This document shows, one piece after another, positions 21,292-31,904 of a stretch of DNA of 64,000 bases. How positions within the stretch are numbered: position 1 is the first letter of the stretch; each line of letters opens with the position of its first letter. This DNA is from Pinus tabuliformis (lineage: Eukaryota; Streptophyta; Pinopsida; Pinales; Pinaceae): NCBI GenBank assembly GCA_031772625.1, contig CM062817.1:891050184-891114183 (forward strand). The letters run 5' to 3'. The position numbers and the translations under genes are program-made. The notes under the pieces are model-generated. The model was not told the origin of the DNA, did no database searches, and saw only the letters and a program-made list of their open reading frames with translations.

Positions 21292-22329
21292 TGTTATCGA
21301 GAAAACTAGTGTCTCTGCAGAGCTGCTAGTCCCACTAAGGCTGGTAGCTACCTTAGAAACAAACAAACTAAAAACTACTTTCGTTTTCCTTTATGAGAAA
21401 TAGATAATAGAAGAATAAGGAGACCAACCTCTGTCTTGCGCTTTGTTCCTTGCTCGATTCCTCTCTCTTCTGATAGGTCTTTGCCACTCACTTCCTTGTC
21501 TACCTGGCTTCAAAGAGTACCTATAGAATCAAAGCAGCATAGCACTATCCAAGAACATAGATCTATTATCATAAACAATATAGGACCAGATGTATATTGA
21601 CCACACAAATGCATAAATCATCAATCATACAAGAATGTGGACGAAAACTTGAATAGCTTTATTGATAATCAAGAAAGAGCAAAGAGGATTACAACCAATT
21701 GTTCTGACCCAGCATCATCCTCTCAGCAAGAAAGCCCTTCTTCACCTCATGAAAAGCTTAGATCACCCAACACTATGATATTGCACCCAGAAACCAACAT
21801 CACTTCCTTACAAGATACAAAATTCCAGCCTCTGGATCTCTGGGATGAGGGATCCATATATAGATGTTTGCAAGGGGAATGAGTCAGCTTTTGAGATTTG
21901 ATTAATGTCCTCTCTCTGATAGTTCTTGATTCCACTTGGAGATTGATGATCTCTTACTCATCCCTGGTCGAATGCAGAGATTCAAGTGTCACAGGAGAAG
22001 TTTCTGGAAGATTCCATGCTCCTCCACCTTGCGGATTGACCCTGCCATTTGTCCACTCTAGCCCATCGAACCCCATAGAATGGCTTTTCAACATGCATCA
22101 CACCTACTATGTTATTCAGGTGGGATGCAACGCACTTTGACTATGGAGTAGGTGAAATGGTCCAGTTTTGACCAACTCTGAGTAGTTTTTCATGGAGAAC
22201 TTCTGGGAGATGCTGTAATCAGTTGACCTTGTTCTTTTAGGGGTTGGAACAACACCTTTAGGGACTTAGGAGCCCTTAGTTTATGGACATTTATGATTGG
22301 GGTTGCGGTGCCCAAAAATTTCTATAACA
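21292..22329 (-). repeat. Element A 5' LTR (right copy)
   Basis: It starts TGTTATCGAG, ends CTATAACA and pairs with 6201-7237. In minus orientation it is the promoter-bearing LTR; a TATA-like CTATATATGG lies at 21854-21863. The TSD ATATG follows at 22330-22334. Confidence 0.93.
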
Positions 22330-22579
22330 ATATGCGAAGGGTCATGCCTTTTGGAAAATATGACATGAACTCTAGGAGGTTTGACTTGGCAACATGGAGG
22401 AATAAATGATGCTTACAAATTTCAAAATTTTCTTTTTTTTATAGGGTAACAAATAACATGCCCTTCAACTCTTTTTTTGGACCAATAAAGCATGAAGAAC
22501 ATGCATGGTAATAAAAATAATAATAGTATGTTCTTTTTGTTTTTTCATGTAATACATATTGATACAAGTACAATAATTA

Positions 22580-23269
22580 TGAAGACTGAACCTAGTTATA
22601 ATTTCAACACTAGACTCGTGGGATACTCTAGTTGTTGCCACAAGTAGTAATGCAACTACTTTAAGTTTTGATGAAACAATATCATCCTTGCTATTGGAGG
22701 AGATGAGATGGAAATAGAAGGAAATTTAGAATGCATATGGCTTATATATAATTGTATTCTCTATGGATAGAAATAAAAATAAGTCTTGAAGTGGGAGATC
22801 TAGATCTCCAGGAAAATTCGTAAAGATATGTTGGAGATGTGGAAAACAAGGGCATTATAGGAAACATTATATATAAAAATGGTTGAGAAAGGGAATGGAT
22901 CTAATGATGGTCCTTCCAAAAAGGTAAAAATGTCCCAAGATGAACTATGGATGTGTACTTGGATTTATGCACACATGCAGATCATGCAACACCATTGGTT
23001 GACTTAGGTGAATCTTTTCATATGACTCCTCAACGGGATTTGTTTTGTGAGAATGAAATATATGATGGTAGTGATATTTTCCTAGGAGATTAATCAACAA
23101 CCAGAATCATAGGACAAGGAAAAATCAAGTTCAAGGTTATGGTTGGAAGGACTATAACACTCGTTAGTTTTTCTGCACATCCTAGGATTGGCCAAAAATT
23201 TGGTTTTTGTAAGTAATATGAGAAATCTAGGTGTAGAAATAATGTTTGAAAACGAAAAATATAGGATGG
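22580..23269 (+). pseudogene. Ty1/copia gag-protease remnant
   Basis: A decayed piece of a copia polyprotein. Around 22835 the frame reads CWRCGKQGHYRKHY, the copia gag zinc knuckle with its last Cys changed to Tyr. About 110 bp downstream, broken frames follow the known copia order: LWMCTW, the protease region with MTPQRD-like residues, the FLGDDST-like block (FPRRLINNQ), and the GLAKNLVFVSNM...FENEKYRMV pattern that leads into the GAG-pre-integrase region. Many stops and shifts occur. Nothing of integrase or RT follows; the sequence changes at 23270. Confidence 0.75.
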
Positions 23270-23936
23270 TGTAACAACCCTTTTTGCTAATCCCTCATGT
23301 AAATAGTGCTATGAATTTCAATTCATGTAATTAATGTAAAAACATAACACACTGAATAGCCGAGGGACGTAGACACAAATTCAAAGGATTGAGGAAGAGG
23401 AGTTGATTGTAAACCTAAAAAATTTGATTTATTTCACCACCTATCTCCTTGACAGATTTATGGCACAATTGACACAACATTGAATTTAAGGAATGGGCTC
23501 CCTAAGTAAAGGATGAGTATGTTGTATTGGTTCTCATGGAAGTGTAGGTGTGGTCAACGCACATGTAAAAATGTGAGAAGGAAAATCATAGGGTAGAAAA
23601 GGTGTGGAGAGAAGAGTGATTTAGGAAAATAAATTCATTCAAATAGACAGACTGTGGGGTAGACAAGCAAGAGAGTTCATTGGAAAATAGGAACCTAGAG
23701 TGTGAAGTGGTAATGTATGTGAATATACCAGCAAGAGATAACCTATGAAAAGATATTTTGTACTTGGGGATGGTATTCTCTTCATTTATTGAGGCATGTA
23801 ATTGTGCCTGTGAAATGATTGGCCAAAGAGAGTTCAGTGGAGTTGTGACACTTAGGTTCTATTTGGGCTTCATAAACCAATGTAGTGCTTGCTCAAAGAG
23901 CTAATAAACACTTGGGTAATGGCTATTGATTTTTTA
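23270..23936 (+). repeat. Possible LTR start inserted in copia remnant
   Basis: The copia coding similarity ends abruptly at TGTAACAACCC, a frequent start of plant gypsy LTRs. I could not identify the matching end or a target duplication. No coding signal is seen. Confidence 0.3.
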
Positions 23937-26298
23937 CATGACACTTCAACTACATGTCTATGTATAAAACAAATATCATAAACACATTGAAATACCTCAA
24001 CACTACTACTTTTCATAACATAATAACATACCTCAGTGAATCAACTAGGGCACGTGACAATTTTTTACTTTTAACCCACTACTGGTTATATTACAAACTT
24101 TAATACAATAGTCTTAGGGTTCACATACTAGGGATCATGGCCCTTACACCCTAATACAAGAAGACAATTAGGGCTTGGTATCAACAAATATGACCACCAA
24201 TCTACCCCGAATAAGATACACTTAACCTACTTTTTGAAGGAGCACTCTACTCATCCCTTTCAGTCCATGTACCTTGAATACATATGATGGGTACTTTTCC
24301 TCCCATTCTACTACTCACAAGACTCCTACAACTTTATAAATTCTTGGCTCTTAAGCTGAAAAAAACTCCACTATCAATCCTCTTGCTCCTTCAAGAGTGA
24401 CTGAACGTAGGCTCACACAAACTACCCTCTTATCACTGGTATTCCCACTTGCAACCCACTGAACTAGGGCACACAAATCTACCTCATAATAGTCCCTTCA
24501 TTGCTCCAAGGATAATTGTACATGACTTATTTATGTTGCCCACTTGTCAACCTTATAGAAGCTCCAAAATGCTACTTATAAGGTCTTATTGAGTCGTCCC
24601 ACTATTTTTCCCTTGCCTGCTCCAAGGATGACAGAAGTTAGGGTTTGTACCCATTACATATATTACCACGAGAAATACTATTCGCAACTTAATTTGTAAT
24701 AGAACTTCACTACATTCACATAGTTTCTTTATTGCACCATGATCAATGTCATAAGGTTCATATAAATCTACCCACATATCATCTACATGCTCAACTACAC
24801 ATAAAAAACTAGGGCTTAAATATGAAACCAACTAACTAACCTTGGCTCCTCCCAACATATTAGTTCTTAGGGCTACATCACTAAGCCACTAACAGTTTAC
24901 CAAGATATTGAACATAGGTTGCCATCAATTGTTTTTTATACGAAGAACAAGCCTTCCATACTAGCTCCAACCTTCCTCACTTTGGGAAAACCAATAAAAT
25001 TTGGTCACTCCTTAAGGATATCTATACATTGGTTGCTCCAAATCACTGCCAGTTCACACCATAGTAGTTCACACTTCTGCTTACACCAAGGTTCCTTTCC
25101 TTGATGGTTATACTTCAATCTAACAACCCAAAGAGACATTTCACATTACCTTAGACATTGTGGCCTTTACCCAGTCCTCAATTACTGTCAAGTTAGGCTC
25201 CTTTGGATGACTCAGCACCCTCTCCTCCATGCACAAAAATAAGAAGATCACATAGATTTCATGAGAAGAATTCACGTGAATATGTATGCAAATAATGTCC
25301 CTCACTAGGGCACATAAAACTTTGTCCTAAAATCCTAGGATAGATCCTCCAACTTGCAAACAAATCTCCACTAACCACAACCATTACGCATCCCTTACCA
25401 CAAAATTTTATAACCTTGGATTACTTTTCAAAGTGTTTGGCAACCCTCAGTCTTCATTTACAAGTTTGTGGCTTGTATCTCACTACCTGTAGCAGCCCTT
25501 AACCATGCCCAACAGATCCTTCTTTGATTCTCGGTTCACTAAGGCAACTTCAAACCTCTAGTCCACAACCAATAGGTTTCTTGGTCTAAGCATCCATCAT
25601 GCATGTGCCTTGTTCCCATCTCCTTTAGTAGCAAACCCTTGACCTTATTTTCCTCTCACGAAATAGAGAATACTAGGCCTATTTTAGGTCTCTCCTTCCA
25701 AAATATCAAAATGTCAACCTTAGAGAATATTTGGCTACCTAAACATAGTGAAAACATTCCACAAGCTTAGAAAATTCAAACCCTCATTTTTTGTGGCCCT
25801 CATGAGTTTTCTTACACTTTCCTTGAGGTATCATTTAGATCTTCTTGCTCTTGATGATCTAACCCTCACACCATAGTAGTCTTCCTCCTTAGATCAATCC
25901 TTGGGAATGATGCGCCATCTTATTATGTCTATACCTCCTCCTAGGCCTCTATTAAATATTATTTTTTTAAATTTAGTAACATAGGAACCCTCTTGATCTA
26001 GGTTTGTGGTCCTCTTAACTTTATGAAATATTAACAATTTCTTTTTAGATATTAAACTCCTTTCTTGGTTCCAAAACCCCACTACTTGGGTACTTTTCTG
26101 ATAAAACTCATGTGGGTTAAGTTTCTCCCAAATCCAATACCCTAGGGTTGTGGGAGTACCTCCCAAGATACACATATCAACAATCCCTCTAAAGCTATAC
26201 TCCCTCTGAGTGTACACAAACTTAACCATCTCACACGGTTTCCAACACACAGTTTGATCCATTGGCCTTTCAAAGTAGCTATGATTCCATGTTGATTT
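23937..26298. repeat. Tandem duplication, copy 1
   Basis: This 2.36-kb unit is followed directly by a diverged second copy from 26299. Matching landmarks include the CACTTCAACTACATGTCTATG start, the AGGGTTCACATACTAGGGATCATGGCC block (24117 and 26481), the CATAAGGTTCATATAAATCTACCCACA block (24749 and 27122) and the CCTCCTCCTAGGCCTCT block (25927 and 29726). Minus-strand frames at 24586-24831 and 25894-26310 fall inside; they show no known domain and are not conserved as proteins in copy 2. Confidence 0.75.
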
Positions 26299-28103
26299 TT
26301 CACACGACACTTTAGTTATAAGTCTATGTCTAAAATCACGATCACAAACACACTGAAATACCTCAACACTTCTGCTTTGTATAGTGGAATAACATACATC
26401 AGTGAATCAACTAGTGTCAATGACAATTTTAAAATTTTAACCATTACTTGTTATATTTCAAACTTTAATACAATAGTCTTAGGGTTCTCGTACCAGTGAT
26501 CATGGCCCTTACATACAACCCTGATAGAAGGACACAACTAGGGCTTGGTGTCAAAAACTATGGCCACCAATGTTCCCTAAGCAAGATACACTTGACCTAC
26601 TTGATGAAGGAGCACTCTACTCAACCCTTTTAGTCCACGTACCTTGAACACATCTGGCAAGAGCTTTGCCTCCCCTTCTACTGCTCAAAAGATTCCTACA
26701 ACTTTAGAAATGATTGCCTCTTCAACTGACAAAATCTGCCACTATCAATCCTCTTTCTCCTTCAACAGTGATTGAACATAGGCTCACATAAACTACCCTA
26801 TTATTATTGGTTTTTCCACATGTAACCCAGTGAACTAGGGCACACAAATATTCCTCCTAAAAATCCCTTCATTGCTCCAAGGATCATTGTACATGGGGTA
26901 TTTATGCTGCCGACTTATCAACCTTCTAGGTACTTTCGAATGTTGATCCTAGGGTCTTCTTAAATCAGCCCACTGATTATATCTTCCCTACTCCAAGGTT
27001 GATAGAACTTGGGGCTTGTACCTACTACATACTTTCCCATGAGAAACATTGTTCACAACTTCATTTGTGAATAGAACACTGCTACCTTCACACAGTGTCT
27101 TTACTACTCCACGATCACTGTCGTAAGGCTTATACGAATCTTCCCACATATCAATTACATGCTCAACTACACATACCAAACTAGGGTTTGAATATATATC
27201 CCATTAACTAACCATGACTACTCCCAACATATGAGTTCTTAGGGCTACATCACTCAACCACTAACAGTTCACCAAGATATTGAACATAAGTTGCCATCAA
27301 TTTTTATTCATACATAGAAAAAACCTTCCATGTTAGCTCCAACCTTCATCGCTTCAGGACATCCACTAACAATTCTTCACTCCTCAAGGATCTTTGTACA
27401 TTAGCTACTCCAAATCATTGTTAGTTCACTACATGCCAGTCCACACTTATTCTCGCATTAGGGTTCCTCTCCTTGATGGTTATACTTTAGCCTAACAATC
27501 CACAAAGACCTACCACATTAACTTAGACATTGAGGCCTTTACATAGTCCTCAAATAATGGCTTGTTAGACTCCTTTAGATGACTCTTCGCCCTCTCCTCC
27601 ATGCACAAAACCAAGCAGTTCACCATATTTCATGAGAAATAATCACATGGTTTTATATGCACAAAACAAACCTCACTATGGCACATAAAATTATTTCCTA
27701 AATTCCTAGGAAATATTTTCCAACTTGCACTCAAATCTCCACTAACCATAGCCATTACACAACCCTTGCCACAGACTTTTCTAACATCATATTACTTTTC
27801 AAATTCTTTGACAACCCTTGGTATTCATCTACAATATTGAGACCTATAGCATCTCTTAGCCATGCCTAATAGATTCTTATTTGCTTCGTTGTTCAATGAG
27901 GAAACTTTAGGCCTCTAGTCTGTGACCAATATGCTTCTCATCCTAAGAATCCATCATTCATGTTCCTCAGTCCCATCTCCTATAGTAGAAAAGCCCCGAC
28001 CCTATTTTCCTCTCATGAAACAAAGAATACTTTGCATGTTTTAGGCATCTCCTTCCACAGGATAAAACTTCCAACCTCATAGAATAATCAACCGCTTGAA
28101 CAC

Positions 28104-29511
28104 TATGAGGATTTACTCCTCACCAACAGTTGTCCCTGCACTTGGCTCGCGGACGTGGATCCCACAATCCCACAGAATTCGATATGAATTTTCCAAGGTA
28201 CAAAATTATGGTCACGCATTTGGTATTGAATGCGCGCTCGGCGCGAGAGACTGTGCGAGGTGATTTATCCATGGCATGGTCTCTGGTTCATGCAATTGCC
28301 CTCCTCGGCTCCTTCTACTTCCATTCGCTATTCTTCCCGCACCCCTACTTCATTCAGGTTGCTTGGAAGCTCATCTGGTTTCTAAGTCTGGACTGGTCCG
28401 CCTATGCTCGGCCCTTTCCCATTTAGTCCTGCCAAATTCCCTTCCTTGGTCTCTCAGTTAATTTGGAAATGGTTCGTTGTAGTGGAGTTTCTCGCCATGG
28501 AGGCACCACTGGCAATCGAGGCCGTGCCTCTCAATCTTCTCCCCAGAACAATGTCCCTCTTGCTTCTACCTCCCCGTCCTCTCCGCCTTCTGGTCATGCC
28601 AGGCCTCTCCCGTACAACTCCTTTCAAACAACCTGCTTCAAATTCCATAGCAGGCTCAATAAGCCTGTTCTGTCAGCCAGTATCACTGTAATCCTTGCTG
28701 AGGAGGAGGATAAGCCTAGCAGCTCGGCCCACACCACCACGTCTCAGTCTCAGGATGATAGTGTTCTTCAAGGGGAGGTGGCTAGGGTCGTGTTCAATGG
28801 TGACAACATGCAGGAAGAAGGCAACGTGCCTGAAGCTCCTCAGCCTCCGGCAGACTCTACTCAGCGCAATGTGCTTGCAGGTGAGCAAGAACATCCTCCC
28901 GGCAGCATTTTGAATTTGGTGATTCCTCCAGATGGTGGTGTCATGGGAGATGCAGATAATGCGGTCGTCACGTGGATTGGCTCTCCTAGCCAGGTGGAAA
29001 AGGATGCTCTCGACTCTCCTAAACATGTTTAATGAATTTGGTTCAATTCCTACTAATGGCATTATCACTTATGATCTGTTTCTTTTTCTGTTATGTGTCT
29101 CTGGATACTGTCAACTTTGTTCTTGCTTCAGTTCTTGTTTTTGTAACGGTGCGAGCCATTATAGTCTCATGAACTGTAACAAGTCATGGCTCAACAAGCC
29201 TTGTTTTTGCTCTAATTTTGTATATGGCTGTTATGACAGAATGTTTATCAGCAAAGCCATAGATGGCGATAGTACTGTAGTGTTAAACACAACTCTGGTT
29301 TACTTTCTTGTCTGTCAGGGACTTATAAATCATGTTTCAAGGTCTCTCAATCCTGGAAGCGTGGTTAAAAGGATCTGTGTGTATTAGAATTTCTGGTTGA
29401 GGGCTGGCTTCAGCCCCCTCTGAGGTCTTGACCTATTTGTACATGTTTTTTCTCTTTTTTTAATAGTAATAGTCTTTAGGAAGAAAAAAATAAAAATAAA
29501 AAAATAAAAAA
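28104..29511 (+). mobile_element. A-tailed retroposed insertion
   Basis: It splits copy 2 of the tandem duplication. It ends in an A-rich tail (29482-29511) and is flanked by an 18-bp duplication with one mismatch: AATCAACCGCTTGAACAC at 28086-28103 and AATCAACTGCTTGAACAC at 29512-29529. Its first 900 bp are clearly richer in GC and CG dinucleotides than the flanks. These are marks of LINE-machinery insertion. It could be a 5'-truncated or internally deleted LINE, a non-autonomous relative, or a processed copy of a host mRNA. I cannot decide which. Confidence 0.8.
28463..29032 (+). CDS. Unrecognised ORF in retroposed insertion
   Basis: A 189-codon frame whose product I do not recognise. The first 60 residues are Ser/Pro/Arg/Gly-rich and basic. 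The rest is acidic, Gln/Pro/Asp-rich and probably disordered, ending in a VVTWIGSPSQVEKDALD stretch. There is no zinc knuckle, DUF4283 block or membrane segment. It is open to TAA at 29030 and is the longest frame on this strand in the GC-rich part. It may be the low-complexity part of a LINE ORF1 or part of a host mRNA copy. Expression is unproven. Confidence 0.4.
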   Translation: MEMVRCSGVSRHGGTTGNRGRASQSSPQNNVPLASTSPSSPPSGHARPLPYNSFQTTCFKFHSRLNKPVLSASITVILAEEEDKPSSSAHTTTSQSQDDSVLQGEVARVVFNGDNMQEEGNVPEAPQPPADSTQRNVLAGEQEHPPGSILNLVIPPDGGVMGDADNAVVTWIGSPSQVEKDALDSPKHV

Positions 29512-29960
29512 AATCAACTGCTTGAACACAGTGAAAACTTTCCATGAGCTTAGCAAATTCAAACCCTCCTTTGTTGCAACTCTCTTAAGGCTTCTCAAAC
29601 TTGGCTTGAGGACTTCTTGAGATATAATTTCACTTGAGGATACAACCCTCACACCATAGAATTATTCCTCCTCATATCAATCCTCGAGAATGACTTTCCA
29701 TCTTGTTGTGTCTATACCTCCTCCTAGGCCTCTCTTAAATACCTTTTTGTCCTTTAGTCACTTGGGAACCCTATAGATCTAAGGTTTGTATCCTTCAACT
29801 TTAGGAAATAATCATAATTTATTTTTGTATCTTAAACCCTTTTGTTGGGTCCAAAACCCCACTTCTTAAGTATTTTTCCCACAAAACCCATGTGGGTCAA
29901 GATTCTCCCAAACCCAGTATCCTAGGGTTGTGGGAGTACTTCCCAATCTACACAAATCAA

Positions 29961-30911
29961 CAGTGGCATGCCTTGAGGCTAAAAAATCACTAGGGTAATA
30001 TTTGGGTCGATAAACTAATTTACGGGCTGAGCTATCTAGGAATTAGTTGAAAGGTTTTATAAACCCCTAATTGGCTAGCATTGGGGTCGATACACCACTT
30101 AGGTAGTTACTCAGTAAATTGATAAATCTCTTGGAAGTGGACTCTTTACTCATGCAATATTAATATAGCTGATAAACCTCCCTTTATACATACATATTCC
30201 TTATCCTAGAACTAAGTTGAAATTGGTTGAGCATTGGATGAACCCTTGTGGTTGATTTTCTATTGAATAGAGAGCCACTATGGTGTTACAACTCGGGGAT
30301 GTTGAGAAATCACCTAAGAAATGGAATCTACATCTTATCATTTATTAATTAGTCATTGATGATAGAAAGCTTGAGCAGTTACCTCCTCAGACTCTGAATT
30401 GGGCTTAAGGGCGGTCAGCTACAAGAAAAATTACAGTGTAGTTGGCCTATGGTTTGATGGAGATTTGAATTCCCTACCCCAGTTTCCATTCATTAAGATA
30501 AATAAATAAGTGTATCTAATTATATTTATATTGCATTATAAATTTTGAATGTTATTTTTATGGGTTTTATAATGAATGTATTGTCATTTCTTATGGATGA
30601 ATGGTGTTATTCTTGGTTGCTTATGATGAGATATATGTGTGATTTCTTTCATGGTTTGGAAGGTATTTGCAGATCCCATGTGACTACTGATAAACTCCTA
30701 AATGCATGGTCACTAAACTAGTTTGTATGGTTAATTTGTTTGGTTCAATAGATTGTCACTCCATGTCACTTCTATTGTTGGTGTGCATGAATGTTATGGA
30801 TACCTGTTATGTATATATCGGTGGAAGTCTATGGTTGATGTGTGTAAGGCACGTTATATCAAAAAAATTGATAGAACTTGTGGTTAGGCATGTCAAAGGT
30901 CTATTCCTTGT
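29961..30911. other. Gene-free spacer before element B
   Basis: AT-rich sequence with only one short frame (30706-30930), which runs across the start of element B and is not a gene. No LTR, tRNA or repeat unit is evident. It is the left flank of element B. Confidence 0.5.
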
Positions 30912-31242
30912 TGATGAGCCCTATCATTAGGTAACTATATGGACTTAATACACCTCCTAGCTTATTCAAATCAACTCTTCTCATAATTTCTTACATGTTT
31001 TGATTGTATTTTTCTTAATGAGATGAGTCAAAGTGAGATATTATGCCTAATGGAATAATGTTCATTGATTGTAGGTTTTTGAGAGAAAATCATGGAAATT
31101 TTGGCTAACTAAGGGCTGAAACTCGAATGAGACAAGGAGTAGAGATTTTATGAGATAGATCCTACTCATTTACTCCTCACTCATTCAAATATTCTGTTAT
31201 CACTGAAAAGATTTCAAAGAAAAAGGGTAAGGTAAGGAAGAA

Positions 31243-31668
31243 TTGGTCTTGGTCATTCTCATGCTCCTTTCATGCATAAGAAGCACTTGGCAAACTCAGG
31301 GTCAGCATACATCAGAGTTCTTTGAAGGCTCAAGCGAGGCAATTCTCCATTTCAACAAGAGGAATGTAGCTTTGGAAGAGTTAAAAAAAAAGAAATTGAA
31401 GTTAGCAAATCTTGAAATTGCCAAACTAAGAAAAAACTCAAGGAAACATGCAATAAAAGAAGCTCATTTCAATAAAATGGAGGCTCTGTGGTCAGTTGTC
31501 ATGCTCAATACTTCACCTACAATAAAAGAAGCAAGATACATCAGAAAGGTCAATGCAAAATTGAGAGCTGGGATCAAAATTATGAAGAGGCAAATCGAAG
31601 ATCTGAAGATACAGCTAAATCAGCCTGAAGGCCATCCTCAACCAAGAAAAACTACATATCAAGCCTAA
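31243..31668 (+). CDS. Coiled-coil ORF within insertion D
   Basis: A 141-codon frame, unrecognised. After about 25 residues the product is strongly helical and Lys/Glu/Leu-rich. Heptad-like patterning (ALEELKKKKLKLANLEIAKL, then KVNAKLRAGIKIMKRQIEDL) suggests two coiled-coil segments around residues 45-75 and 105-130. It lies at the 5' end of what appears to be an LTR, an unusual place for a gene. It may be a captured or ancestral fragment of a longer retroelement ORF, or a chance frame in A-rich DNA. Confidence 0.35.
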   Translation: MVLVILMLLSCIRSTWQTQGQHTSEFFEGSSEAILHFNKRNVALEELKKKKLKLANLEIAKLRKNSRKHAIKEAHFNKMEALWSVVMLNTSPTIKEARYIRKVNAKLRAGIKIMKRQIEDLKIQLNQPEGHPQPRKTTYQA

Positions 31669-31824
31669 ATTTGATGTAGACTACCTTTGAAGTTTTCCTT
31701 GAAGAATGGTGTCAAGTTATTTAGTTTTGAACAGCCTCATGTCATATGGAAGAGTCATTTCAAGGAAAATAAAGCTTAAGAAAGCTAAATTTTGGCATTA
31801 AACTATGTTTTTTGAATTACACAA

Positions 31825-31904
31825 CAGTTTCGTAGCGCGCTACGAAACTGCTATAGGTGATGCCTAATACACAGCAGTTTCGTAGCGCGCTACGAAACTG
31901 CTGT
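31825..31904. repeat. Two near-identical perfect palindromes
   Basis: A 26-bp perfect palindrome (31825-31850, half-site CAGTTTCGTAGCG) and a 34-bp perfect palindrome (31871-31904) share the same core and lie 47 bp apart. They have no spacer at the centre of symmetry (GCGC). A degraded relative (GTGCTACGAAGTTGTTGTAG) occurs at 32421-32440. Confidence 0.9.

Larger units (their letters stand above)
6201..22329 (-). mobile_element. Element A: LTR retrotransposon with gag and protease only
   Basis: Paired direct LTRs of 1,037 and 1,038 bp (TGTTAT...ATAACA) are flanked by a perfect 5-bp target duplication ATATG (6196-6200 and 22330-22334). The element is coded on the minus strand: the primer site is inside the right LTR, gag lies at 19491-17100, protease at 16645-16079, and the polypurine tract is beside the left LTR. 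Without the nested LINE it is about 9.9 kb. I find no RT, RNase H or integrase, so it looks non-autonomous or pol-deleted. A few percent divergence between LTRs in the part I compared suggests a moderately old insertion. Confidence 0.93.
26299..29960. repeat. Tandem duplication, copy 2 (interrupted)
   Basis: Second copy of the 23937-26298 unit, about 2.2 kb once the 1.4-kb insertion at 28104-29511 is left out. Similarity to copy 1 resumes at 29530 (AAACTTTCCATGAGCTTAGCAAATTC) and fades after about 29960. I see no LTR ends or primer sites at its edges, so its origin is unclear. Confidence 0.7.

Noticed and set aside
30706..30930. 74-codon ORF ending at the element B boundary
   Set aside because: It runs across the left LTR edge and stops in LTR sequence, so it is not an independent gene.
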